From the NCBI GenBank assembly GCA_029339505.1, contig JAQISU010000210.1, positions 16,103,501 through 16,167,500 on the forward strand: DNA of 64,000 nucleotides, read 5' to 3'. Source of the DNA: Unio delphinus (taxonomy: Eukaryota > Mollusca > Bivalvia > Unionida > Unionidae). Made by a program: the position numbers and the translations under genes. The notes under the pieces were generated by a model. The model searched no databases and was not told where the DNA came from. It saw nothing but the letters and a program-made list of their open reading frames with translations. Of this stretch, positions 12,901-25,700 are shown one piece after another (position 1 is the first letter of the stretch; every line of letters starts with the position of its first letter).

Positions 12901-15900
12901 AATCAGATAAATTTGTCAAAGTTTAAAGACAAAAATCAACATAATAAAATCAGCATAATTATTTAATTTAATAACTTACTAATTCATGAAGAGAAGCCAT
13001 GTTCTTGTATTTAATTAAATCTTATACTGACATGTTGTTGTATTAGGGTTTAACGCCATTTTTCAGCACAAGATAGGCTATACATGGCGGCCAGTATTAT
13101 TGGTGTAGGAAGAACCCAGTAAAAACACCCGGAAAGAACCACCGATCCACGAGAAGCTATTGGCAAGCTTTCTCACATAAAACTACATTTAGCCGAATCT
13201 TAGACTCAAACCCACGCAGACAGAGGTGAGATGGCAGTGATCCGTAACGGAAAGCGCTTTAGACCACTCAGCCTCTCTGTGCCCCTTATACTGACATAGA
13301 TATAATTTTAGAATATTAGCTCATTGTCTATAATATTAAAATAAATGAGTAGAAAATTTGTTTAATTAGAATTTTGACATACTTGCTGTCTAGACAAAAT
13401 ATCTAAAACCTCAGCTAGGAGTGCTCCTTGAAGGATGAAACTAATGATGCTGTCACAGTCAGATTCAAACCCAGACATGTCATCTTCCAAAATAACATCA
13501 CATTTACCAAATCCATTATAAATAGTAGAGTTCTTCCTACCACTGCTGCAATACCTTGACTATATTGTTTATTGTAAAACTGAAATGTCTGTAGTTCAGG
13601 CCATGTGCCAGATATTTGCAGGTAGGTGATTATTTTACTGATTTCGAATTGATGGATACATGTGGCTTTTTTTTCTGCATTGAAGAAAGAAAGCATGTGA
13701 CACAGAATGGTTCAGATGACTCAAGATTATGAAACAAATTTTGAACTGAAACAGTTTTTATGGATGTCTTTTTATCAAGTGGAGCATGTGGATTGAAATT
13801 TAGTTAAGGGATTCAATGGTAAACAGCAAGGATGATTCACCATACCCTAGTATTTTATACTATGTTTATAACAAAAAAAGCCAACACAGATTTTGGCTGT
13901 TTATTATTCTTAACAAAAAAAATGCAGTTTACGTATGTCATTGGTAATCTAATGTATTTCAAAACACAATTAAAAAAATGCTTGCAAGAAATATGTGCAT
14001 ACTTGTAAGAAATGAGTGCATGTTATACTTGTACACGTTATATTTGCTAATATACAGTAGTAAAAAATCATAAAAGATGGGTATACATACAATACTGCAT
14101 TTGTGTTTTAATCTAAGTAAGGAAATGAACTCATCTGATTTGGCTAATGAATACATCTGGGTCCAACAGCCTTGATATATCTCTACTACATATGCTTGTT
14201 CTTTCTGCCGATTCAAAACAAAACATGTAAGCAGTTTTGTGAATGTGTCTTATATAGCTGATGCATTAATGATAAATCTGTTACAGTCTGATTCATACTC
14301 AGTTTGTTGTTTTGTTGTGGTCCTGCCAAAGTAATCAAAGTCAATGTTGAACCATCTGTAGATTTCCTCATGGATGACGCTGTACATGTCACAGATCTGT
14401 TGAGGTGTGAGTCCTTCCTCAATGGCCTTTGTCTCCGTAGCTGTACCATACTCATCTGTTCCACAGATATACAGACAGTTGTAATTCCTCAGTCGACAAT
14501 ACCTGGTATATAAAAATATTTTACAATCAACTCTTGAATTCAAACAGCTAGACTAATTCTAATTTGGTAATTTATCTAAAGATCATCCAGCATTCAAAGT
14601 CTTGTATGAAGATGTTTCTTTTTCTTTTTGTTATCACTTTAGCACCAGTTCATTAAAAAAAAAAAAGTCAACTATCTACTCTTTTTAACCTGGAAACATA
14701 AATTTTTATATACAAATCCAAATGCAGTGTTGCACATAAAATCCCATGGGCTGAAGACACCATGTCTCCCTCCCTAAAGATCTGGGAGACACGCACCATT
14801 TAGAGAAACAATGAAAATAATAGAACATAAAGCACTAATAATGCATTAGAAATGAAATAATCATGGATTCTTCAACAGTTATGCCACCTCAACTTTGTGG
14901 TCAAGCCTGTACTATCATATTTTCCTTGAACACTTTCATTATTGCAATAGAAGTTTTATTATGTACCATAGTAACTCATGAAAACATTGTCTGGTTAAAA
15001 TGAAATGAGATACACCATGGTATTTTTCATTCCGGATCTCATTCTCTGATTTAACATTAATGTAAACTCAATACCTACCAGCATTTATTATAATAAATAT
15101 TTGTTACATTATTTTACAGTTTTTACACTTTTGTGACTTTGGACATTGAAAGCACCCAAAGAGACATGGGTGGACATCATCTGAAACAAGCTGCTCAACT
15201 TTTCTGATAATAGAGCTGGACACAAAGGGTCAAGAATTGGGACACAAATGACAAAACATCTGTGCAACCCACAAGCCCATGTTCTGTGTCCAATATAATA
15301 CATGACGGGGCAAGCTTTCATTACAACTAACTGCATTGACTATGATGGGATATTTTGGTTTGACAGAAAATTGATAGGGACATGAAAATTTAAATGTTGG
15401 AAAATATGAAATAAAAGTTTTAGTATTTTCAATGTCACAGCATTTCTTGAGGTAATATTGACTCCATACATCATAATAGACTTCTAGTGAAAACCCCTAT
15501 ATCTATGTGACTTTCCATTTAGATTTGCAAGATGGGTGCCATGGTGGCCATACTGGATTTCAGATCAGCATCATCTGTACTTTCTACCAACCAGACATCA
15601 CAAGTCTTCTGTTGAAAACCCAATGATTTTCCATTTAGGAGGAGAAGCAACACGATTTTCATGTTGGTGAAAGTTGCTGCCATTGTGGATCAACACAATT
15701 TTTTTATTTTTTTTTTATTTAAGACCAATAGAAGTACTACAATGAAAACCCCATGCCGAGTAACTAAAACAAGACTTTCAAGATGGCTGCTCTGGTGACC
15801 ATACTGGATGTCAGATCAGTAAGTACTAGAGCCAGCTAAACATCATAACAAGCCTTCCAGTACAAATCACATGATAATATCACCACCCATCCCAATGAAG

Positions 15901-16669
15901 CAGAGATTCAAAAGGTGATGCAATAACACGATTTTTAAAGATGGCCATATTGGCAATCAGACTGGCACAATTTCATTCTGAATCAACTTGACTTCGTAAG
16001 AAGTCATTTTATGAAAGACTCATACTGATATGACGATCCATTGAAAAGTATTCATAAAAAGACTTTGATGATGTGTGCCCATGTTAGATATCTAATCAGC
16101 ATAGTTTTCATTTAGGACTAACTAGACCTTATGATAAATGTTTGTATAACATTTCATGTTAGTCCTCTCAGTAGGTTAGGTTTTATTTATACAAGACAGT
16201 AATGTCACATTACTCCAAGCACTAGCCTAAGGAGAATAATTCTTAAGACATTATACATGAATTATTATATGAGGATGTATATTAAAATCCCTATCACTGA
16301 CGACTCTAATGACCTTGATTACTACAAATATTGAACCCTAACGCTAAACAAGCAATATCAATATTTTGCTCCATACTGGGTTTTTGCTTAGTATCAAATC
16401 TAAGACCTCTTCATGAGAGACAGCTATCACCTGCCTGAACATTCCAGTGCACATACTACCACTGCTACCACCTCATCACACAAAACTGATGTTCTGGTAG
16501 CCGTTTATATATGGTACTAGAATGTTCAGACACACTCGAAACTTTGATATATATATTATTTGTCTCAAGAAACCGGCACTAGCTAGATTAGGTTTTATTC
16601 ATATAAGGTTGTAATGTCACATTACTCCAAGCACTGGCCTATGGAGAATTACTCTCAAGACTATACATT

Positions 16670-16730
<61 letters not shown>

Positions 16731-19700
16731 ATGATACTAAGAGTATATTAAAATCCCTATGGCTGATGAAAATAGGGACCTTGATTACTACAAATATTTA
16801 CACCTTAGTGATAAACAAGCAATGTCAAAAATTTGCTCCATAATGACTGTTCTGAAAAGGAAAATAATAACTACAATCTTAATTAAATTCATTTTGTGAA
16901 AGAATTTTCAGGTGTGTAATCAGATATAACTTTATTGAAAGTACACAGATTCCTTAATAGAGAATATGGAACTTACCATACATACTCCCTTATAAGTCAT
17001 GTCCAACTATACAATCTGTCCAAAAACAATAAAATGCTTCTTACGTGATGTAATTCCAACTGTTTCCTATTGCAAATCAACTAATAGAAATATCTGACCA
17101 CAAATACATTATAGTAAATATGGAATTTCTTCATCCAGTAACAATCAGTTCACATGAATATTCAACAAATTCCAGTAGTAAAAATGACAACACTATTATA
17201 ATGGTTGTCTAAAACAAATTAATCAAACTGTGTGACATCACAATGAACTTTCATACACATTCTGTGTTGCAATACAATATTCTCGAAGTCAAGTTTATGC
17301 TGAAAGACAATTACTCTTTGAATTCTAATTTGTAACAGAAACCCTGCTTTTTAATGTTTTGGTTATAAAACTGCAATATAAATCAACAAGAAGTTGGGAT
17401 TTTCTTTTATGTACAACAAATAAAAGGTGCAACAAATGAATTAGAAATTAACAAAATCATTTCTTCTTTCTCTCTTATTTCGTTAATATAAAATCTATGT
17501 GATAAACAGAATCTCAAATGAGTAATGGTTTAATATTAAATTTATGAAACTTTTTGAATATTATCCAAGGCAAACGAAATCTGGTCATTATTCAACTCAT
17601 TTCATAAATTAAATATTAAATCATTTGACATCCTCGATTTATGCAATATTATCAAATATAAGGCATATCTTTTAAACTGACTTTAATAATACAGTTCACC
17701 CTAAAATGGTCATCGCTGGAAAACCTATCAATAAATGTGGCCTAGTTTTAATGTTGATATTGGTAAAAACTGTCTTTCAAAAAACAGAATGTATCACAAT
17801 CTATTCTTGACCCTTGTGTTAATCCCTTTTTTAAAAAACTTAATTATCATAATTATGAAATAGAAACAATAAAACCATTTATTTTATTTTTAAAAAAGAA
17901 AGATAATTCTCCAGGAATGCTTTGTACATTATTCCCAAAACAGATAATTTTATATCCTTGCTGATGGAGTTACCTACCTTGAGAAGACATCGGCACTAAG
18001 AACACAACCAATAATATTACCCAGATGAGGTACATTATTGACATAGGGAAGGGCACTCGTGATCAAAATATTTCGAGAGCCTTCTTCTGGTATGCTGAAA
18101 ACAAATGAAAAATATTTTTAAAAACTAGGGCTATTAGTGATGGGTGAACTAAAAAAACTTCACCCATTGTAATTTGCTTGGCATCGTCTTAAACAGAGGA
18201 ACTTGTGGGAAACTGAAATTAGTAGAACTGGTATATGGGTCTGTAATTTTCAAACAATATTGTGAAACAATGAAAATCCAATTTCATCGATGGTCTCTTC
18301 AACATGAAGTTGCATGACAAATCAAGTTCAAATCCATTAATTTTCAAAAGCAAACACAACATAGATGATAGGCAACCATGGGGGGGGGGAAGCTTAATTC
18401 CTATAAACAGTGTCATGGAATTTGAACTCATTCAAAGTATAACCGATATAAAGCATTATGGTATATAATGTACTAAGTGCTACAAGTATGGGCAAAACTG
18501 GTTCCCTTAGATGCACAAATTCAGGACTTTTTTTTAACATATTTGTTTTTTACTCTGGCAGGAAAAAGTGCTGGGGTTGAGTATGGTCAGCCATTTCTTT
18601 CATGCCTTACAATTGAAAAAAGCAATGTTTTCAAAAGCTTCTATTAATAAAAATAATTCAGACATATAGTCATTTATAGTATCGTAACTTCTGACCTGTG
18701 ATAAGTAAGTTATAATGAACAAATCAACATTTATGTATAACCATAACACCGTGGTACAGATAGTAGACATTTAAAAATAAACTGGACACAAGACAGACAA
18801 GAAATAAATATTCTGACCAACATCTTACCATCTTTGACAAATTCAAAAGGAATTTTTCAAGCCTATGTACAGATCTTTTTTTTAAAGGAAGGAGAGATGC
18901 GGTATTATTCTCATTTTGCACTATCGTGGTACCAGATTCTATTCCCAGAAGCAACATATGTCTACCCATGCAAGATTGGTGGTTTCCTAAGGATTTTATA
19001 GTTTTGTCCACCAACTAGACAATAAATACTAATACAAGTTACTGGAAAAATTGGGACAATCAATGTAAATATATATTTTGTATTTAAGAAAGATTACATA
19101 CATAGGATGTTTCCGTATCCGGGGTTTGGGGCAGAGACTTCTTCCAGTCTTCCATGCCGCAATAGCTTCAGTTATTTCCTCCTCAGTGGCAGTGGGTTTT
19201 TCAATATTAACCTGTTGTATATTCAATTATTATAATTGCCTATTTGTGCTTGTACATTAACTGTAGTATCTTCAATTATTATGAATGCCTAATGTGTTTC
19301 TATATTAATTGTGGAATCTTCAATTATTATGAATGCCTATAAGTGTTTCTACATCAACCTGTGCATTATTCATGAATGCCTCAATGTTTATCTACATTAG
19401 TCTAATTGCTGATAACACAGGTTAATAAAATGACAAGAAAACAGAACACATAAATGAAGACAGGTATCTGGAAAAATGTGTAATGTGTGCTGGAGAAAAT
19501 AGAAAAAGTAAGACAATAAATATAAAGTGTTTAAAATTTCTAATATTTAACAGAAAAGTTTCTTCCAGAGTTTACCAATTTCAACCCACCTGTGCTTCTT
19601 CTGGTGCTACCTTTCCTTGTTTCTGCCTCTGTTGTCCATTGTCCTTTGTCTGCTGTGGCACTGGCTGGGCAAGAAGGGAAGCCTGACACAGAAAGCAACT

Positions 19701-22700
19701 AAATTTATTTATTCTCTTCATATGACAAAGGCTGATAAACCATTGGTGTAAAAAATTATATCAAATCATAAAGGCCACTACTGGGACCTGCAGTAATAGG
19801 CCTGACATTTCCAACCAAATGTTACATATATAGACACTGGGTGGTAAACATCAGGGGAAATTTAGCTTAGAAGATGGTGGTCATAATCATCAAGTTAATA
19901 TGCACTATTTGTGTTTGCCGTTTCTCCATAAGTAATAATTAACTGCATGTGGCCACTATAGCATGTTTGAACATATATTTATAGTTTATTCCAATTCAGA
20001 GATTAACAAAATATTTGCATATAAGCAAAGGTGAAATGATTAACTGATATGTGTTGGCATTGTGATGTTGTCTGTGATGGATATGTCAGATACTGCCTAG
20101 ATACCACAATACAAGCTGCACTGCAAGTGTGACAATACATAAATGTTTCAGAATTTCATGGTGATGTTTCACGTTGAGAAATGAAATCAAATTGAAAAAC
20201 TATTATAAAGCATTTTTCTGTGTGCATGTATTATTATCCATTATCTAGACATTAGCTGGACTGACTCCTAAATCAACAAGTGTCACCATCAATGTCAAAA
20301 ACAAAACATCATTTTCCTTTATGTAAGATTAATATGTAAAAATTATAAATTAATCATATGTGGAACATTTCAGTGTTTTGTATATTTAATGTCAAAACAA
20401 ACAAAAAAGGAACTTGTGATCAAATTTGGCTTTACTAAAACCAAAATGGCAGACAAAGTCTTGAACATAAACTCCTTAGCTGCATCTGAAACTCCAATCT
20501 GGAAATATGCAGGTTTCAGGGATCAAATCAAGGTATTGTATAATTAGTAAAAAAAAAAAACATACAGAATTTGTGGTTCAGACAATGTTGACCTCTATCA
20601 CTACCAAACATGAAGCAAAAAAAATAGATGGACATGGCTGACTAGGCAAATTCATATCATAGCATCAGATGTGCCATTAACCTTTAAAGTGCTAGTCGTG
20701 ACAATAGTTGCACGGTCGTTCGATGTCCTGTAGTGCTTGTCGCGACTTAAGTTGCTTTCGAGGTTACCAACAATGTACACATCCTATTACTTCAACTAGC
20801 AATGACAGCTTGTAAAACTATATTTGATTGGTTTAAAAAGACCAGGAACGAGTATTCTGCTGTACTTTACTATAAACTTAACGATGAAGTTTTACAAATA
20901 CTCGCATTATAAACACATGGTACTTGTACAAAGTTAAAATGGCTGACAATGAATACGATAGTGATTTCTTGCAACAAATACATGCTTCTGATACTGATGA
21001 TAATAATGATTTTGAAGAATTTGAGAAAAATGACATTATTGGAGCAAGCAAAGTATTGATGGAAATACCCATGAATGTTTTTGAGCCAGAAACTGGAGTC
21101 GGATGTACATGCTCGCTTGATGCGAAAAAATGGCGCGCCTGTCAACCCCCATTCACTGGTAATTCAAAATTAAATGTCGAGATGGTGAATAATGAACCTA
21201 CGGACTATTGAAGACTTTTTCTTAGATGACGAGTTATTTCATCTGATAGATCAAACAAAATGGAAATGCAGATCAGAGAGTTCATGGGGCAGACTTGAAG
21301 GAAAACAGTTGCATGAAGAAATGGCAGCTTGTCACACCTGAGCATCTAAAACTTTTTCACATTGATTATAGCAATGGGTTTAGTACATATGCCTGATCTT
21401 GATTTCTACTAGACTACTGATGATGTGATATAGACCGCATACTTCAGCAAAAAATAAGTATGGAATAGATTTCTAGCTATTCCAAGCAATTTACACCTGT
21501 CAGACAATGAGAACAATTAAGGTGACTCTTTAGACAAAATCAGCTGAATCACCAGATATGAACCTCGGTTTTGTTGATATTAGAATAAATAACACGCGAT
21601 AGTTTTTCACTGACTGGGGGGTTTAAACTTACCTCTGACATTCATGGAGTGGATTTTTGCAAAACTGTCACCCTTCCTTTACCTGTGATTTTCACAATTT
21701 ATATATGACATTGTGACAGACATAACATGTGCATGGTTGGACTGCTAAAGAATACAACATTTCATAGATAGTTTTAACTTTTCCATCAAAAACAAACAAA
21801 AATGCTGATGAAATACAATTCTAACTTGACATTTTACCTGTATTTACACCTGTACATGCAAATATGTTAAACTTACACATGTGTCTTGATGCTAATCTTA
21901 AAGTTTAGACATCCACCATCATTTTTCATATAGGGTTTGTCTATCAATTGTGTATATTTAATGAAATACATGCAATTTAAAAACTGTGCAGTTTTCTTCT
22001 TTTTTCCCCTAAAACAATTCAGCACTGAGGGACCTTGTACTGCAAAACAATGCAGCACTTTAAGGGATAAAATTAAAAAAATTACTGAAAAGAAGTGCCA
22101 TAGAACCTTTTAATAATGGTTAGAGTAAATCAGATATTTGAAATAATGACTCAAAAATATTTAAAAAGTTGGTATAATAGGGTTGATTTGAAGAAAAGTA
22201 ACAACAAATAATATAAAAGTAGAGTCCCTTAAAAACATGTCATTTCTACATAGCAATATATATTGTAGTGTGGGCCAAATATATGAATATTGTTTCTTGT
22301 TGTATCACCACAGAAATATGGCCTCCATAATAGACTCAGTCAATTTGATACAAGGTCATCGCATGAATGTATTTCTCTCATTAATGAACTTGTCTATGAT
22401 CTCGAAGAATTAAGTATATATTCCATGTCTGATCACAATCAGATCAGAAATAAAAACTATATATGGTAACAAATTCAGCCTCGGATGCAAGATAACCTTA
22501 TTAATAGTTGTCTGCCTCACTCATTATCAAATATATCTGAGATTTTGATGAGATCAGCACATATTCTAATTTAATCATAAAAAAGAAATATAAATTCCCA
22601 TGAAGTCACTGACTTGGACAAATGCAAGGTCATCTCATTAATATCTATATATCTTAGTTTTATTCACCGAGATAATGATGATATAAACCTTTTTACTGCT

Positions 22701-25700
22701 ACGATGGCCTACTGGTAATGAGCATCTGCCATGGAAGCGGAAGGTCATGGGTTTGATCCCCCGCAGAGTCATACCAAAGATTCACAAAAAAATGGTACAA
22801 ATAGCTGCCTCGCTTGGTGCTCAGCATTAAGAGGTTAGTGTTAGGACTGGTGTCAGGATAATGTGACTGGGTGGAACATCATGCTATATGTATGTGGCAT
22901 GATGCCCCAGTGCTAGACATCACTATGATCTGCCTCACTGCAGACATCGTAGCAATAGAACTGGAAAATTGTTAAAGCTATGTTAAATAATACTAATCAC
23001 AGACACTCAAAAGCAAATAAAAATAACGGCCAACAGAGTGGTAACATGAAAATGTTGAAGGATGGATGACTACTGGAAAAGAGACACTTGGCCAAACCAT
23101 AAACTTACTAGGCTTTACAACCAGGTGAGATTAAAATTACTTGAACAAAGTGATTCTGATAATAGGTACATCTTCAAGTGATAATAGTGATTACTGTTTC
23201 ATGTTTATCTTAAAGACCATATGACTAGATGTGATAACAAGATTGCATTCCACTGCAAGATTAAAAGAGCATTAACTCTAACAGAAAATATGTGAGAAAA
23301 GTGATCTATCATTTGATGATATGCATCATATTTTCCAAAGTTTCATGAGAATTTAATGAAATCTGAAACTAAATGCAAACACAATTATTTTCCATGCACT
23401 GCATTGAGCAGAAAGTTAACAAGTGCAATATCTTACAACAATAATGACACAAAGTGATTTGTCAGTATGTGCATCTTCAGGGGATAATAATATTGACCAA
23501 GTTTCATGGCAGTCCATAACAACAATATTTAACAAGCGTTATGAAAGTCCTTAACAATAATTCTGACCAAGTTTAATGGAGGTCCAAAGCAATAATACAA
23601 AGTTTCATGGCAGTCTATAACAATAATACTGAAAAACGTTTCATGGCAGTCTATAACAATAATACTAACCAAGTTTTATGGAAGTCCAAAGCAATAATAT
23701 GACAGTCATTAACAATAATACTGACAAAGTTTCACAGCAGTCATTAACAATAATACTGACAAAGTTTTATGGAAGTCCAAAGCAATAATTCAAAGTTTCA
23801 TGGCAGTCTATAACAATAATACTGACCAAGTATTATGGCAGTCCATTAAAAAAAAAAAAAAATGGGGGAATAGTTGGACTACCAAGACTATGTGCCAGAC
23901 AGAAAGATGGACATAAGAACAGATGAGGACATATATAAAATATTCAGCAATATTAATAATACACATATCACAGCTTAGGAACTAATAATGTATATATATC
24001 ACATAGTTTAGTAATGGATTAATAATGTACATTTATCACTTGGCTTAGTAATTAATAATGTATATTTATCACCTGGCTGAGTAATTAATAATGCACATTT
24101 ACCACATGGCTTAGTAATTAAAAATGTACATTAGGGTGCATCAAACGCCCCATATTTTTTTTAACTTCAATGGATCATTTTGTCCCTTGTCTAGTTTTTT
24201 TTTATATAAAAAAAGAAAAATTATGGCAATGTTAAGAGCATTCTGAAGACGCAGCTCGGTGACATGTTGATCCTCATCTTCTTCGTCAGTATCGTCGGAA
24301 CTTGCTGAAGCTTCAACAGGAGGGATCAATCCAGCTTTGACGAATCCATTTCGCATCGTTTCCGGTTTATTTTTGATCCAAGCTGTCACAATCCACTTGC
24401 ACACTTCTACATATGTTGCCCTGCATTGTCTACCTGCTGGGGTGAACGAATGTTCCCCATTCGCCATCAAATTTTCCCATTCCGCGCGCACGTAAGTTTT
24501 GAAGGGATGGTTGACAGCAATATCCAGGGGCTGCAACTTGCACGTTAGACCTCCAGGGATTACGGCAATATGCGCACCACAAGAGTTTATAACTACTTGA
24601 ACTTCTGTTTCTTTGTGTGCCGCCATCGAATCAAAAATCAACAGAGATCTCAGGAAGAAAAATCCCCCAGGCCTGGCTCCATAACGTTTATCGATCCAGA
24701 TTTTCATTACATCACAGTTCATCCATCCTTTTTTGTTGCAATGGACAACAATGCCTGAAGGTAGTTTCTCACGAGGCATTGTCACCCGCTTGAAAATCAC
24801 CATAGGTTTAATTTTCACTCCATTTGCAGCACAAGCCAGTACAACCGTGAAAGAGGTTCGCTCGTGCCCAGTTGTTGCCACTTTAACGGTTTTAATGCCC
24901 ACTTCATCCACCGACCTTGTTGCCAGAATGTCGAAACACATCGGTACTTCGACCATATTAATAATGACAGAATGGGGAAGGTCAAGCTCCTGAATTTCCT
25001 TGGCGACGACTTCACGAAAATCATCCATCTTCTTTCCCAATTCTCGGGTAGACGTTGGCCGACGGTCGTTCGTGTTCTGACTGACAATTGGTTCCTCTTC
25101 ATAAATTTATATACCCAATTCACTCCTCCTTTGAAATCATCAATGTGCTTCTCTGCCGCCATGAGTTTGGCCTTCAGTTTAATGGCAACTGTCGAGACTG
25201 GTCGGTTGTTGTCCCGCTGGGCCACGATCCACTGCTTCAGGTCAGCTTCAAGGTGAGGCCACTTTGCTTTAGGTCCGCGACGAGCACGTTTTCGTGGATT
25301 TATCTTCTCCAACGTTCCTTTTTCTTTTCTCCAACCTCGGATTACACTCTCATCAATATCAAATTTTCTGCCTGTAGCTCTATTGCCATGCACTTCAGCA
25401 TACGCAATGGCAGTTAGCTTGAAGTCGGCTGTGTAAGACTTTCGTTTCGGCATTTTTAAAATTAAACAGAAAGAAATTATTTAAACTCGAATCTACACTT
25501 CACAAGAATACAAGATTATTTAGAAATGTCCGTGTTTATGTAGCCTGTAGTTGAGGCACAGCTCCTATAGACAGCCTACGCACACAAGCACTGTGTACCG
25601 TGTGTTTTGCTGACTTTTATTGAGCAAAGGTCGTCGGCTTACTTTGATGATGGCGCCGCTAAAGGCTCCAGTTGAAGGGTCAAACAAATACCTGTTTGTT

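Noticed and set aside
13415..13696. Minus-strand 93-residue open frame in intron 10
   Set aside because: A short acidic stretch (in another frame) recalls transposase N-termini, but there are no ends, motifs or splice role to support it.
22706..22775. tRNA gene suggested by A-box and B-box matches
   Set aside because: The head does not fold into a proper cloverleaf by eye and is followed by a SINE body shared with other copies.
24864..25417. Plus-strand open frames in the pogo region
   Set aside because: Shadows of the minus-strand transposase.
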